Below, in pieces: positions 19,947-30,334 of a stretch of 64,000 nucleotides of DNA; position 1 is the stretch's first letter, and the number at the start of each line of letters is the position of its first letter. Position numbers and translations under genes: made by a program. Location of the stretch: contig NZ_WOFE01000001.1 in NCBI RefSeq assembly GCF_016881405.1, positions 930,001-994,000 on the forward strand, written 5' to 3'. The notes under the pieces are model-generated. The model saw only the letters and a program-made list of their open reading frames with translations, ran no database searches and had not been told where the DNA came from. This DNA comes from Deefgea chitinilytica (lineage in GTDB: Bacteria; Pseudomonadota; Gammaproteobacteria; Burkholderiales; Chitinibacteraceae).

Positions 19947-22900
19947 ATGTTTTCAAAATTCTTTATTGAACGCCCAATTTTTGCCAGCGTTATCTCGATT
20001 ATTATCGTGATACTTGGCTTGGCGGGGCTCAAATCTTTGCCCGTTGAGCAATACCCGGGCATTACGCCACCGGTTGTTTCAGTAACCGCCTTCTTTCCGG
20101 GGGCAACACCTGAAGTAATCGCACAGACCGTAGCAGCGCCGCTCGAACAGCAAATCAACGGTGTAGAAGACATGCTTTACGTGCAGTCTGGCTCCGCATC
20201 CAACGGCCAAATGACGATGAACGTTTATTTTGCCATCGGCACCGATCCAGATCAGGCCACGATTAATGTGAACAATCGCGTTTCAGCCGCGATGTCTCAA
20301 CTTCCTGAAGAAGTAAAACGCCAAGGGGTTACGGTAAAAAAGAAATCGACCTCCATTCTTAACGTAATTGCCATCAATTCACCGAATGGCCGCTACGACA
20401 CCACCTACCTATCTAACTACGCACTACTAAACATTGTCGATGAGCTCAAGCGCATTCCTGGCGTTGGCGATTTAACCATGTTCGGAGGCACGGATTACGC
20501 AATGCGCGTCTGGCTTCGTCCTGATCGCTTGGCTCAACTAGGCCTAACACCAAGTGATGTCATTAACGCTATCCGTGAACAAAACGCACAGTTTTCCGCC
20601 GGTAAAATTGGCGCACAACCCACTAAAGAGAAAATCGATTTTACCTACACCGTGAATGCCCAAGGTCGTTTGCATACTGTCGAGGAGTTTAACAACATCA
20701 TTGTTCGCTCAACCCCTGAAGGCGCCAAGATTCGTCTTCGTGATGTGGCTCGAGTAGAAATTGGCGGTAAAGATTACGACATCAAAGCCAAAATCAATGG
20801 CAAAGCCGCAGTCGCCATGGGTATCTACCTGCAACCCGGTGCAAATGCGATTGGTGTTGCTGATGCAATTACTGCCAAAATGGAAGAGCTTAAAACACGC
20901 TTCCCGCAGGACATTGAGTACTCAATCCCATACGACACAACCACGTTTGTAAAAATTTCAATCGAAGAAGTTGTTCACACCCTGCTTGAAGCGATTGTTT
21001 TGGTTTTCTTGGTGGTTTATCTGTTCTTACAAAATTTCAGAGCAACACTGATTCCTTGTATCGCAGTACCTATTTCACTGATTGGTACTTTTGCGGGGAT
21101 GCTGGCATTTGGCTTCTCGATTAACCTCTTAACTCTATTCGGTTTGGTACTCGCAATTGGTATTGTGGTTGACGATGCGATTGTGGTGCTTGAAAACGTT
21201 GAACGGATTATGAGCGAAACGAAGTGCTCAGCAAAAGACGCAGCAATCAAGGCGATGGAGGAAGTTTCCGGTCCTGTAGTAGCCATTGTGCTAGTGCTTT
21301 GCGCGGTATTCTTACCGGTCGCATTCATGGGCGGCATGACGGGGGTGATGTATCAACAATTTGCGGTGACCATTGCGATTTCGGTGATTATTTCCGGTAT
21401 TGTCGCACTGACCTTAACGCCCGCTTTGTGCGCCATTTTGTTAAAACCAGGTCATCACGAACCCAATCGTTTTTTCAAAGCATTTAACCGCGGTTTCGAT
21501 AAGCTAACCAATCGCTACGTTGGTGGCGTTGCTTTCCTCAATCGACGAGTTGGCATTGCGTTCATGATTTTTGGCGCCATTTTGGTATCCACAGTTCTTT
21601 TGCTTAAGCATGTTCCTTCTACACTAGTACCCGAAGAAGACCAAGGCTATCTATTAAGCGCAGTGATGTTGCCTGATGCCGCGTCATTAAATCGAACTGA
21701 AGTCACTAGTGATCAATTCGATAAAATGCTGATGGCCAACAAGAGCGTGGAAAATGTCGTGTCTTTTACTGGCTTCGATTTGTTGTCGGGCGCAGTGATT
21801 AGCAATAGCGGCATTTCTTTTGTCACACTCAAAGATTGGAAAGAGCGTCAGGGCAAAGGAGATAGTTCATACGACTTGGCTGGCACGTTCCAAGGCATGG
21901 CCTTTATGGGCCTTAAAGACGGCTTTGCGGCAACGTTCAACCCACCTCCAATCAGCGGCATGTCGACTACAGGTGGTATTGAAGGTTACTACCAAAATCG
22001 TGGCACGGGTTCAACCGCCGACTTTGCAAAAGCAGTCAATGCATTTGTTGAAGAGGCGAAAAAACGCCCAGAATTTGCGAGTGTTTCAACGACATTCCGC
22101 GCCAATATTCCACAGATTTACTTGGATCTTGACCGTGAAAAAGCCAAAGCACTGGGAGTTAACGTAAACCAAGTATTTGATGCAATGTCGGCAACGTTTG
22201 GTCAAATGTACGTCAACGACTTTAATCAGTTTGGCCGCACTTACCGTGTTCAATTGCAATCGGAAGCGGATTATCGCGCCAAACCGGAAGACATTCGTAA
22301 TGTGTATGTGCGCTCAAACAATGGCTCGATGATTCCATTAACCAGTGTGGTCACAATTAAAAACTCCGTAGGACCAGAGTTTGTCGAGCGTTTCAACATC
22401 TTCCAAGCAGCAAAAATCATGGCCACTCCTGCTGCGGGCGTGAGCTCGGGTCAGGCGATTGCGGCACTGGAAGCCGTTGAAAAAGAAATGAACCTGAAAG
22501 ACTACAAACTGCAATGGACAGGCTCAGCCTACCAAGAAAAAGCAGCGGGAAACTCCGCGGCACTGGCTTTCTTTTTGGGTATTTTGATGGTGTTCTTGAT
22601 CTTGGCAGCTCAGTACGAACGCTGGAGTTTACCGTTTGCGGTGATTACTGCAGTACCGTTTGCGTTGTTTGGCGCTTTGCTTGCAGTTTTTGTGACAGGA
22701 CTCACCAATAACGTGTACTTCCAAGTCGGCTTGATTACGCTGGTTGGTTTGGCAGCCAAAAACGCGATTTTGATTGTCGAGTTTGCCATTATGAAATACG
22801 AAGAAGGCGAAACACTGCTCGACTCGGCGCTAGATGCTGCTCGTCTACGTTTCCGTCCGATTGTCATGACTTCACTGGCCTTTATTCTCGGTTGTGTACC

Positions 22901-23084
22901 ACTAGTATTGTCCAGTGGCGCAGGTTCCGGCAGCCGTTTTGCGCTGGGCGTTCCTGTGATTGGCGGGATGTTGGCCGCAACCTTTATTGCGATTTTCTTT
23001 ATCCCATTATTCTTCCGCCTCATTATGAAAATGTCGGAAAAGAAAACTGAAACAAAAAATACACAAGGAGAGAACCATGCTTAA
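19947..23084 (+). CDS. RND multidrug efflux permease, HAE1 family
   Basis: 1045-residue inner-membrane proton antiporter of the AcrB/MexB family with 12 TM segments and two large periplasmic loops. The N-terminus [16 protein letters not shown] is typical. The TM4 proton-relay aspartates are in [18 protein letters not shown], and the TM10 Lys is in [16 protein letters not shown]. Loop sequence [15 protein letters not shown]-like porter signatures are present ([14 protein letters not shown]). Length matches AcrB (1049). GGGAG precedes the start. Its last 8 bases overlap the outer-membrane gene, indicating translational coupling. Confidence 0.96.
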   Translation: MFSKFFIERPIFASVISIIIVILGLAGLKSLPVEQYPGITPPVVSVTAFFPGATPEVIAQTVAAPLEQQINGVEDMLYVQSGSASNGQMTMNVYFAIGTDPDQATINVNNRVSAAMSQLPEEVKRQGVTVKKKSTSILNVIAINSPNGRYDTTYLSNYALLNIVDELKRIPGVGDLTMFGGTDYAMRVWLRPDRLAQLGLTPSDVINAIREQNAQFSAGKIGAQPTKEKIDFTYTVNAQGRLHTVEEFNNIIVRSTPEGAKIRLRDVARVEIGGKDYDIKAKINGKAAVAMGIYLQPGANAIGVADAITAKMEELKTRFPQDIEYSIPYDTTTFVKISIEEVVHTLLEAIVLVFLVVYLFLQNFRATLIPCIAVPISLIGTFAGMLAFGFSINLLTLFGLVLAIGIVVDDAIVVLENVERIMSETKCSAKDAAIKAMEEVSGPVVAIVLVLCAVFLPVAFMGGMTGVMYQQFAVTIAISVIISGIVALTLTPALCAILLKPGHHEPNRFFKAFNRGFDKLTNRYVGGVAFLNRRVGIAFMIFGAILVSTVLLLKHVPSTLVPEEDQGYLLSAVMLPDAASLNRTEVTSDQFDKMLMANKSVENVVSFTGFDLLSGAVISNSGISFVTLKDWKERQGKGDSSYDLAGTFQGMAFMGLKDGFAATFNPPPISGMSTTGGIEGYYQNRGTGSTADFAKAVNAFVEEAKKRPEFASVSTTFRANIPQIYLDLDREKAKALGVNVNQVFDAMSATFGQMYVNDFNQFGRTYRVQLQSEADYRAKPEDIRNVYVRSNNGSMIPLTSVVTIKNSVGPEFVERFNIFQAAKIMATPAAGVSSGQAIAALEAVEKEMNLKDYKLQWTGSAYQEKAAGNSAALAFFLGILMVFLILAAQYERWSLPFAVITAVPFALFGALLAVFVTGLTNNVYFQVGLITLVGLAAKNAILIVEFAIMKYEEGETLLDSALDAARLRFRPIVMTSLAFILGCVPLVLSSGAGSGSRFALGVPVIGGMLAATFIAIFFIPLFFRLIMKMSEKKTETKNTQGENHA

Positions 23085-24462
23085 GACCGTTCTTTCACTC
23101 AGTGTTGCGTTAGTATTTACTGGCTGCGCGTTTACGCCTGACCAAACCTTACCGACTACGCAACTCCCAACGGCAGAAACTAAGGTCACCGTACAAAAAG
23201 ATTGGTGGCAGTATTTTAACGACCCAATCTTGAACCAACTGGTCGATACGGCGCTCGCCAACAATCAAAATCTCGCTTTAGTCACGGCAAAAGTCGATGA
23301 ATCGCGCGCTAAACTCGGCATTACCTCGGCTGAAGCGCTGCCTAGAATTGATCTAGGCGGTGGTGGTCGTCGTGCAGAGGTATCAAAAAATCAAACGGGT
23401 AAAGAGTCGCAAATCAGCAGCGACTACAAATTAGCAGCGCAAGCCTCGTGGGAAGTGGATTTATGGGGGCGTGTGCGTAATTCAACCGCAGCAGCCAAGC
23501 AAGATTTAATGGCGGTTCAATACAACCGAGATGCAGTTATTCTGACGCTAACCACCGAAGTGGTGCAAAGTTACTTTAATTTGCGGGCACTGGATGCGCA
23601 GCTTGAAATCACACAAAACACGGTTAAATCACGGATTGAATCAAACGAACTGCAGCAAAAACGCTTCAAGGGAGGCGTGACGTCGGAGCTTGATGTTAAA
23701 CAATCCGAAGTGGAACTAGGTAATGCGCAAAGTAACATCCCCGATTTTCAAGAATCGATCGCACGACAAGAAAGTGCATTAAGCGTATTACTGGGGCAAT
23801 CGCCACGGACACTGATGACTGAAAACATTGAGCGCGGCAAATCGATCTCTGACCTACAAGTCAATATGATGATCCCTGCCCAACTTAGCTCAGAGCTATT
23901 GCTGCAACGACCCGATATCGCACAAGCGGAAGCGAATTTACTTGCTGCCCGGGCGCGAATTCAAGTGGCAAGGGCGGCGTACTTCCCCCGCATTTCTTTA
24001 ACTGGCGTACTTGGCGTACAAAGCGGCAACCTTGATAATTTATTCTCGGCTAACTCCAATATTTGGTCTTTTGCTGGCGATTTAGCGATGCCATTATTTA
24101 ATAGCGGCTTAACCGCTGCTCAAGTGGATCAAGCGAAAGCGCAAGAGAAACAAGCGGTAGCACAATACCAAGAAACCATTCAAAAAGCCTTCGCCGAAAC
24201 GCGCGCGTCCTTAATTGCCAACCAAACGATTCAAAAAAAGATCGATTATGAATTGGTACAAGTAAACGCATTGAAAGTACAACTCAGGCTCGCCACACTC
24301 CGCTATGACAATGGCTACTCAAGTTATCTAGAGGTGTTAGATGCACAAAGAAGTTTGTTTAACACCCAACTGAGCTTGGTGGCGGCACAAAGAAATCAAC
24401 TCAAAGCACAGGTTGAATTCATCAAGTCAATTGGCGGTGGCTGGAATAAACCAGCAGTATAA
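23077..24462 (+). CDS. Outer-membrane efflux lipoprotein, NodT/OprM family
   Basis: 461-residue outer-membrane channel. The lipoprotein signal [17 protein letters not shown] gives lipidated Cys17. Two TolC-like repeats follow, each with a beta pair and long helices. Landmarks are [19 protein letters not shown], the [20 protein letters not shown] signature of NodT proteins, and [27 protein letters not shown] lies upstream of the start, inside the permease gene. It completes the adaptor-permease-channel operon, so this pump does not need an external TolC. Followed by a strong terminator. Confidence 0.95.
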   Translation: MLKTVLSLSVALVFTGCAFTPDQTLPTTQLPTAETKVTVQKDWWQYFNDPILNQLVDTALANNQNLALVTAKVDESRAKLGITSAEALPRIDLGGGGRRAEVSKNQTGKESQISSDYKLAAQASWEVDLWGRVRNSTAAAKQDLMAVQYNRDAVILTLTTEVVQSYFNLRALDAQLEITQNTVKSRIESNELQQKRFKGGVTSELDVKQSEVELGNAQSNIPDFQESIARQESALSVLLGQSPRTLMTENIERGKSISDLQVNMMIPAQLSSELLLQRPDIAQAEANLLAARARIQVARAAYFPRISLTGVLGVQSGNLDNLFSANSNIWSFAGDLAMPLFNSGLTAAQVDQAKAQEKQAVAQYQETIQKAFAETRASLIANQTIQKKIDYELVQVNALKVQLRLATLRYDNGYSSYLEVLDAQRSLFNTQLSLVAAQRNQLKAQVEFIKSIGGGWNKPAV

Positions 24463-24508
24463 TTTGGCATAGCAGCGCCCTATTATTCGCACCTGACTGA
24501 ACACTTTT

Positions 24509-24540
24509 AAAGCCCTGATTGATTCAGGGCTTTTTATTTT
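24509..24540 (+). terminator. Intrinsic terminator of the RND operon
   Basis: AAGCCCTGA (24510-24518) pairs with TCAGGGCTT (24524-24532), followed by TTTATTTT. Confidence 0.9.
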
Positions 24541-24773
24541 GATGTTACCAATGCCTGTGCGATTGACAGACTACGTTTTATTGTCCAATCTCATTCAGAC
24601 ATACAGCGACCCAATTGGTTCGTCCCATGCACTCTCAATCCAAGCCCTATCTTGGACATGTATTTCACTTTAGATATTGAAAATATTAGCTTTCTGAGAT
24701 ATACCCATTATCAAAGATCAAAAAATAGGCAAATTAATCGCTACAATCAAAGTCAAACAACGAGGAATGCAGC
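24541..24773 (+). other. Intergenic region before the glycosylase-like gene
   Basis: No gene seen. AT-rich toward the right end, with TACAAT at about 24743-24748 as a possible -10 element. The ribosome site GAGGA lies just before the next start. Confidence 0.3.
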
Positions 24774-25505
24774 ATGCAAAAAATGGTTGAAATTCAAGCG
24801 CGCGCCATCTCGCGCAAAGGGGGAGCGCAGGCCTTGCAAGATTTGCTACCCAGCGTACCGAGCGAAGATCAGTTTGCCGCGCTACCCGACCACCGGATTT
24901 TGGCAATGATGTGTAAAGCGATTAATCAGGCGAGTTTTAACTGGACAGTGATTAGCAATAAGTGGCCACAGTTTGAAGAGGCTTTTTTCGGTTTTGATAT
25001 CGATAAACTCGCCATACTCTCCGCTGAGCAATGGGAAGCGTATTGCAGCGACACTCGTGTGGTACGACATTGGCCGAAGATTAAAGCGCTGATGGAAAAC
25101 GTCAATTTTGTACGGGTGTATAGCCAAGAATATGGTAGTTTTGCTAGATTTTTGAATACATACCCTGCATCAAATCAAGTAGAGTTGTTGGCACTTCTAA
25201 AAAGCCACGGCAGCCGTTTGGGCGGGCAAACTGGGCAATGGCTGCTGCGTTACATCGGCAAAGATGCGTTTGTATTAACGCAAGATGTAGTACTAGCGCT
25301 ACAGCTGGCGGGCTTAGACATTCCAGACCAACCAACAAGCAAGCGAGATTTAAACAAGATTCAGCAACTATTCAATGACTGGGCCGCAGAAACCGGACTC
25401 CCCTACACGCACCTGAGCAAAATTGCAGCCTACTCAGTGGGAGTCAATTATGAAAACCAATCAATTCAAGTTGAAAGCAGCAAATTTAAAGCTGTTTTGG
25501 CGTAA
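24774..25505 (+). CDS. DNA-3-methyladenine glycosylase I-like protein (HhH-GPD superfamily)
   Basis: 243-residue protein resembling Tag-type base-excision glycosylases that remove 3-methyladenine. The helical core ILAMMCKAINQASFNWTVI (about 42-60) matches the Tag region where the enzyme folds over the flipped base. FFGFDIDKLAILSAEQWE and VVRHWPKIKALMENV follow, as in Tag (FD..KVA...E....D..IIRHR.KI.A...NA). The N- and C-terminal zinc-binding Cys/His of E. coli Tag are missing, so this is a Tag relative, not an orthologue. GAGGA precedes the start. Possibly specific for another lesion. Confidence 0.65.
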   Translation: MQKMVEIQARAISRKGGAQALQDLLPSVPSEDQFAALPDHRILAMMCKAINQASFNWTVISNKWPQFEEAFFGFDIDKLAILSAEQWEAYCSDTRVVRHWPKIKALMENVNFVRVYSQEYGSFARFLNTYPASNQVELLALLKSHGSRLGGQTGQWLLRYIGKDAFVLTQDVVLALQLAGLDIPDQPTSKRDLNKIQQLFNDWAAETGLPYTHLSKIAAYSVGVNYENQSIQVESSKFKAVLA

Positions 25506-25727
25506 GCGCGAGCCACAACACGCTGATTAGATGGCGTTATGGCAAGCCCGCTTCATCATAAGGGTCTAACGAAGCTAAATTTGCATATCGCGTTTGTGCT
25601 GATATTGGTCTGAAACAAGACGAAAAGACATGACATAGCTTAGCTCTATCAGCATTTTTCATCGCAAATTCAGACCAAAATCGCTCCAGCGCGGTGGAAA
25701 ACCCAAACGTCAACAGGCTCTGGCCAT

Positions 25728-26066
25728 TTAATTGAAAAATCGACGCCACTCAGAGGCTTTCACCAGTTGCCGACAGTGATTACGATCTAGTTTGCGACCT
25801 AAATAACGGCCTCGATCATAGGCGATATCACGGGCGATAATCGCATCAACTTTGCGCTTAGACGACATATCATCGACTTCTTTAAAGGCGCGCAGACGTG
25901 CCATTTTATAGCGACCTTCACGGCCATCATCAATCTCAACACAGTATTTCATCGCACCAGCAAAAGCACCGATGCGATGAGCATCTTGCCGACTATCGGC
26001 CCAAGTTGGTGCCGCCATCACTAATAGCGCCGCGATCATAAATGCAGCGATTTGAAGCAACTTCAT
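25728..26066 (-). CDS. Small periplasmic protein, unknown function
   Basis: 112 residues with a Sec signal peptide (MKLLQIAAFMIAALLVMAAPTWA, cleavage after about 23). The mature part is about 89 residues, basic and helical, with two Cys (KYCVEID and NHCRQLV) that could form one disulfide. It has no recognised domain. It lies 24 bp downstream of the Arg-rich exported protein gene on the same strand, and the two probably form a small operon. The overlapping 70-codon frame at 25537-25749 is not credible. Confidence 0.6.
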   Translation of the reverse strand: MKLLQIAAFMIAALLVMAAPTWADSRQDAHRIGAFAGAMKYCVEIDDGREGRYKMARLRAFKEVDDMSSKRKVDAIIARDIAYDRGRYLGRKLDRNHCRQLVKASEWRRFFN

Positions 26067-26090
26067 AGCTTAACTCCAATTTAACAAATA

Positions 26091-26420
26091 TTAATTCCAG
26101 CGGTCTTTACGAATTTCGCGGCGAATTTCACGCTTGGCTTCGCGACGTTCGCTCCGCACTTCTCGCTGGGCCTTGCGTTTGGCTGCGCGGACTTCCCGAG
26201 CGCCTTCGCGAATCGCTTGCCCGCGCTCCCAAGCGTTGTCTGCTTGATAAAAATCACGGGCGGCTTCACGGCGTTCGGCGGCCACTTCGCGAGCACCATC
26301 GATTTTTGCTTGACTCACTTCACGCACACCGTCGCGATAAGCCTCACGCACCCCGGCGTAACTAGAGAAAGTTGCAGAGGCAATCATTGCTGCAACCAGT
26401 AATAAAAATAAACGAGACAT
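26091..26420 (-). CDS. Exported Arg/Ala/Glu-rich helical protein, unknown function
   Basis: 109 residues: a Sec signal peptide (MSRLFLLLVAAMIASATFSSYA) and a mature part made almost wholly of charged helix with repeating A/V-R-E units (AREVAAERREAARDF, then GAREVRAAKRKAQREVRS). It is very basic overall, with no Cys. It could be a periplasmic coiled-coil or nucleic-acid/LPS-binding protein; the function is unknown. ATG 26420 has GGGG at the right spacing; the longer TTG reading starts inside that site. A CRP-like palindrome lies 74 bp upstream. Confidence 0.6.
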   Translation of the reverse strand: MSRLFLLLVAAMIASATFSSYAGVREAYRDGVREVSQAKIDGAREVAAERREAARDFYQADNAWERGQAIREGAREVRAAKRKAQREVRSERREAKREIRREIRKDRWN

Positions 26421-26493
26421 GATGAACCCCAAAAAGCTGAGCCGTCAGGCAATGGAATTCATGTTAAGGAAGAAAGGAACAACAATGAACAGA

Positions 26494-26511
26494 CTGTGCG
26501 ATTTCGCACAG
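26494..26511. promoter_or_regulatory. CRP-like palindrome CTGTGCGATTTCGCACAG
   Basis: Perfect 18-bp palindrome with the spacing TGTG-N8-CACA used by Crp/Fnr family proteins (E. coli CRP: TGTGA-N6-TCACA). It lies just downstream of a Crp/Fnr-type regulator gene and 74 bp upstream of the Arg-rich protein start. It could instead form a stem-loop at the 3' end of the regulator mRNA, although no U-tract follows. Confidence 0.45.
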
Positions 26512-26524
26512 CGACTTGCAGGGC

Positions 26525-27226
26525 TTAAAATTCGTGAGGTAAAGTTTGTAAAATCTTGAACACACCACGCTCATCTTGCTCGATGTAGCCGCCATTGCGC
26601 AGTTGCGCCAACATACGGTTGACCATCTCCCGCGACAAACCAATCCGAGCGGCGAGCTCTTGCTGGCTAAGCATCAAGCCACTTTGCTGATACTCGTTAC
26701 GAGCGCGACGATCCAGCTGAATCAAGAGGCGGCGCAAGCGATGGTAGCCATTGCTTTGCGCGAGCAAATTAATAGTATTGACTAGATGAAAAACACCCTG
26801 TGCCAGCTCGTTTGCTACAGCTTCCCATGCGGCGGGGTAATCTCGTAATGCGTCGACCAATGCCGCGCGCGGCAATTGTAAATAATGCGCATCGGCTTGA
26901 ACCGTAAGCTGCACTTGTGCAGCTTCGCTAGTAAACAATGCGTGTAAACCGGCGACCGAGCCTGCCGACATGTGACCGTACAAAAAGGGGCGATGGCTGA
27001 CTTCTCCATTCGAAGTAGCGACGACAATCCCAGATGAGATCAGCAATAAATCCGGTATCAACTGCCCCTCTTCCCACAGTACCGTTCCAGCCGGAGCGTC
27101 GTGTTCTACTCCTAAAGCCAACAACGCTTGGCGATTAGCCGCTGGAAAGGCGTGCAACAGCGGAAATAGCAAAGGCAACATTGGATCAATCGTTGACATC
27201 TTCTCGCTCACGCTTTGCTCACTCAT
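26525..27226 (-). CDS. Crp/Fnr family transcriptional regulator
   Basis: 233 residues. A cyclic-nucleotide-binding-like beta-barrel (about 25-145) with GTVLWEEGQ, and a C-terminal helix-turn-helix (about 172-222) with LSQQELAARIGLSREMVNRM and LRNGGYIEQDERG. It lacks the FNR N-terminal Fe-S cysteines, and the phosphate-binding cassette for cAMP is not evident, so the signal is unknown. It lies 12 bp downstream of the TDT transporter gene on the same strand and probably shares its operon. Confidence 0.88.
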   Translation of the reverse strand: MSEQSVSEKMSTIDPMLPLLFPLLHAFPAANRQALLALGVEHDAPAGTVLWEEGQLIPDLLLISSGIVVATSNGEVSHRPFLYGHMSAGSVAGLHALFTSEAAQVQLTVQADAHYLQLPRAALVDALRDYPAAWEAVANELAQGVFHLVNTINLLAQSNGYHRLRRLLIQLDRRARNEYQQSGLMLSQQELAARIGLSREMVNRMLAQLRNGGYIEQDERGVFKILQTLPHEF

Positions 27227-27238
27227 GATTTTGCCGAC

Positions 27239-28207
27239 CTAGCCATGGTGTTGACTAAACAAGAACATCACAAAACGAGTCGCCACATAGCTAATCACCA
27301 GCGTAGCGATGCCCAGCTCAATACGCGCCAAAACATCGATTTGCTGAATCATTTCGGCTGGGACTTTCCATTGCACAAAAATCGCTTCAACTTTATACAA
27401 AGCCGTCGCACCAATTGCCATTGGAAAAGTAAACGCAGCGTAGCCAGGTGAAAACGGCAGTCTTAATAAATGAATAAACGCACCATATACAATCAGCGTC
27501 ATCGTGATTGCCAGACCCAACATAATAATCACTAACAAAGGATACGGCGTAATCGCCACTTTTAAATACGCAGCCAAGGTCAAGCTAGCAGGCGCTGCTA
27601 AAATAGCAATTGTTGGCTGCGCACCAACCGGAATCGACTCACGAAACATAATTCGATAAAACATCATCGGCATCATGACTGCATAACAAGCGAGCGCAAA
27701 CGCCATGCACCCCCACGCAAGCAAATAGGTCGGGCTTCCCACGTCACCCGTCCATGCCACCGCAGCAACCGCAATGCCCACAGGCGGCACAAACCAACTA
27801 GGCACCATATGGTGTAATGAGAAATCTTGGCGGCGATAGCGAATAAATGCCACCAGAAAATACACATGTATCGCCACTGCAAGCAACCATAGCGCAGTAC
27901 CAGCCGCCGCCCAATACTGCGCCACCCCATGGCTCACTACCATCAGCGCCATCGCAAACGTCGGCGCGACACTCCCCACCACAGGATGCTTCAAATCCGC
28001 TTTGAGGGTATCGGGATGTAAGGCCACGCGAGTGCAAAGTGCCAACAACAATAGCAGCGCTAAACTCGCGGTTACCGTTTCTATCCGCCCTTGCGCAGCA
28101 AAAGCCATATCCAAACACATTCCCAAGCCACCAATCCCTAAAGCTAAACCAGCAACGGGGGTTGGCAAACCGCGGATTTTTCCAATTAACGCACGTGGCA
28201 TTAGCAT
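27239..28207 (-). CDS. TDT/SLAC1-family membrane transporter (TehA-like)
   Basis: 322-residue membrane protein with about ten TM helices. Landmarks match the tellurite-resistance/dicarboxylate transporter family: LPTPVAGLALGIGGLG at the N-terminus, HHMVPSWFVPPVGI in the middle and FSPGYAAFTFPMAIGATAL near the C-terminus (the PS/TFP motif of SLAC1-like anion channels). It may export an anion such as sulfite, malate or nitrate; substrate is not predictable. An alternative ATG lies 6 bases in (MPRALIG). Co-transcribed with the Crp/Fnr gene. Confidence 0.82.
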   Translation of the reverse strand: MLMPRALIGKIRGLPTPVAGLALGIGGLGMCLDMAFAAQGRIETVTASLALLLLLALCTRVALHPDTLKADLKHPVVGSVAPTFAMALMVVSHGVAQYWAAAGTALWLLAVAIHVYFLVAFIRYRRQDFSLHHMVPSWFVPPVGIAVAAVAWTGDVGSPTYLLAWGCMAFALACYAVMMPMMFYRIMFRESIPVGAQPTIAILAAPASLTLAAYLKVAITPYPLLVIIMLGLAITMTLIVYGAFIHLLRLPFSPGYAAFTFPMAIGATALYKVEAIFVQWKVPAEMIQQIDVLARIELGIATLVISYVATRFVMFLFSQHHG

Positions 28208-28504
28208 GCTCCAGAAACAGATCTTTCGCCATCAGTTGCATTAGGCAACTTAATAAACCATGTACTAGCCCGCATATAACATCATCTACTTTTTATATAT
28301 GATTTAATTATAAACAAGCGCACTCATAAACGCTCGGCATAAGTACCAGCCTAGAAACAAACCGATTGTTAACCATGATTTGTGTACCTGCATCGTCCAG
28401 CACACAAGATTCTGAATTTAATTTCATTCCGCCTCGCATTGCGGCATTCCCATTTAGCAGGTTCTTGGTAAAATTGACATTTGCCCACGCCAAAAGTCAA
28501 TGTC
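28208..28504. other. Divergent promoter region, TDT transporter and hisC
   Basis: 297 bp without a credible gene. A very AT-rich block at about 28288-28316 (TTTTTATATATG and ATTTAATTATAAAC) is the likeliest promoter of the leftward transporter gene. No clear ribosome site precedes hisC. Confidence 0.35.
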
Positions 28505-29569
28505 ATGAGCCGATTCTGGAGCCCTGTTGTCCACACCCTCACGCCCTATACACCGGGTGAGCAACCAAAGATCACCAATCTGATCAAACTCAATACCAAC
28601 GAAAATCCATACGGCCCATCGCCCAAAGCGATTGCCGCGATGCAAGCTGCGGTGAATGATCATTTGCGGCTGTATCCGGATCCGAATGGCGACGTACTGA
28701 AAGACGCAGTGGCAGCATTTCACCAAGCTGATGGCATCACGCGTGCGAATGTGTTTGTCGGTAATAGCTCAGACGAAGTGCTGGCACACACTTTTCAAGC
28801 GCTACTTAAACACGACAAACCACTGCTGTTCCCCGACATCAGTTACAGCTTTTATCCCGTGTATTGCGGCCTGTACGGTATTGAATATCGTACCGTGCCA
28901 TTGACTGCTGAATTTGAAATCAACACGGCAGACTACAGCGGCGGCGGCGCGATTATCTTCCCGAATCCCAACGCCCCAACGGGGATTTTGCTACCACTTG
29001 CGCACATCGAAACGCTGCTACAAACCTATCCAGACCAAATACTGGTCGTTGATGAAGCCTACGTTGATTTTGGCGGGGTCAGCGCAATTAGCTTAGTGAA
29101 TCGTTACGACAATTTGCTCGTGGTGCAAACATTGTCAAAATCGCGCTCATTAGCGGGTGCACGTGTTGGTTTTGCCGTTGGCCATGCGGATTTAATTGCG
29201 GGCTTGGAACGCGTTAAAAATAGTTTTAATTCTTACCCACTTGATCGCGTTGCGCTGGCTGGTGCGGTAGCGGCAATCGAAGACACAGGGTATTTTAATC
29301 AAACCTGTGCAGCAATTAATGCGAGCCGAGATACCCTAAGCAAAGAATTGCGGCAATTGGGTTTTGACGTATTACCCTCACATGCCAATTTCGTTTTTGC
29401 ACGTCATCCTGAACGGGATGCAGCACAACTCGCACAAGCATTGCGCGAACGCGCGATTCTAGTTCGCCATTTCAAATTGCCGCGGATTGAACAATTTTTG
29501 CGGATTTCGATTGGTACCGATGCGGAATGTGAGGCATTGGTGGCGGCGTTGACAGCTATTTTGCAATAA
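28505..29569 (+). CDS. hisC: Histidinol-phosphate aminotransferase
   Basis: 354-residue PLP enzyme of histidine synthesis, exchanging histidinol phosphate and glutamate amino groups. Family landmarks: [16 protein letters not shown] near residue 33, [40 protein letters not shown] and [18 protein letters not shown] with the PLP Lys. ATG 28505 ([12 protein letters not shown]) is chosen over an in-frame TTG at 28481. It stands alone, away from other his genes, so it may be a second hisC copy. Confidence 0.93.
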   Translation: MSRFWSPVVHTLTPYTPGEQPKITNLIKLNTNENPYGPSPKAIAAMQAAVNDHLRLYPDPNGDVLKDAVAAFHQADGITRANVFVGNSSDEVLAHTFQALLKHDKPLLFPDISYSFYPVYCGLYGIEYRTVPLTAEFEINTADYSGGGAIIFPNPNAPTGILLPLAHIETLLQTYPDQILVVDEAYVDFGGVSAISLVNRYDNLLVVQTLSKSRSLAGARVGFAVGHADLIAGLERVKNSFNSYPLDRVALAGAVAAIEDTGYFNQTCAAINASRDTLSKELRQLGFDVLPSHANFVFARHPERDAAQLAQALRERAILVRHFKLPRIEQFLRISIGTDAECEALVAALTAILQ

Positions 29570-29586
29570 ATCATCTGCATGATGCG

Positions 29587-29609
29587 AAGCCCTGTTTCGG
29601 CGGGGCTTT
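29587..29609 (+). terminator. Weak terminator-like hairpin after hisC
   Basis: AAGCCC (29587-29592) and GGGCTT (29603-29608) with a short U-run of three. Stem extension is by wobble pairs only. Confidence 0.45.
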
Positions 29610-29663
29610 GTCAGCGCAAATCCAAATCTGCGCCCCAAAACCCTTTTTACGAGCAAAGCAACG

Positions 29664-30242
29664 ATGAATAAAAATCGCTTAGAAGCATTCAGCGATGGCG
29701 TAATCGCCATTATTATCACCATCATGGTTTTGGAGCTCAAAATACCACACGGCGCTGAGTTTAGTGCCTTACGCCCTTTAATTCCGGTGTTTTTCAGCTA
29801 TTTACTTAGCTTTACCTACGTCGGCATTTATTGGAACAACCACCATCACATGCTGCACGCCACACCCCACGTCACAGGGCGCGTGCTATGGGCAAATCTG
29901 CACTTTCTATTTTGGTTATCGCTATTCCCATTTGCTACCGCTTGGGCGGGGGAAAACCATTTCTCAGCAGCAACCATGGCCGTTTACGGGCTTGTGCTAC
30001 TGATGGCTTCATTGGCGTATTGGTTATTGCAACAGGCGATTATCAGCACGGATTGTGCAAGTTCAAAACTACTCACTGCAGTTGGTCGCGATCGGAAAGG
30101 TAAAATTTCACCGTTGCTCTACGCCATCGGCATCGCGCTCTCTTTTTACACGCCGTGGCTGTCGGGGGTTTTATACGTCATTGTCGCGCTGATGTGGCTG
30201 GTGCCAGATCGGAGGATTGAAACCGTATTGGCACAAAAGTAA
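29664..30242 (+). CDS. TMEM175/DUF1211 family membrane protein
   Basis: 192-residue, six-TM protein. The signature RLEAFSDGVIAIIITIM at residues 5-21 is the TM1 selectivity-filter helix (R..FSDG) of TMEM175-type potassium channels. NNHHHMLHA and LFWLSLFPFATAW also match. Bacterial members form tetrameric K+-permeable channels; the physiological role here is unknown. Monocistronic. Confidence 0.88.
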   Translation: MNKNRLEAFSDGVIAIIITIMVLELKIPHGAEFSALRPLIPVFFSYLLSFTYVGIYWNNHHHMLHATPHVTGRVLWANLHFLFWLSLFPFATAWAGENHFSAATMAVYGLVLLMASLAYWLLQQAIISTDCASSKLLTAVGRDRKGKISPLLYAIGIALSFYTPWLSGVLYVIVALMWLVPDRRIETVLAQK

Positions 30243-30334
30243 ATACTATCGACTAGAGCCAAACAATTTCTTACTCGGCATTGATGATAAATCCAATATA
30301 AAATAAATAAATACATTTTTGGGCGAAAGTAACA

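Noticed and set aside
24556-24564. TGTGCGATT half-site like the palindrome at 26494
   Set aside because: Not palindromic here and the match is only nine bases; treated as coincidence.
25537-25749. 70-codon frame on the minus strand
   Set aside because: Overlaps the 3' end of the exported protein gene, has no ribosome site and no family-like sequence.
28308-28493. 61-codon minus-strand frame in the hisC/TDT gap
   Set aside because: No ribosome site or recognisable features; it lies in a divergent promoter region.
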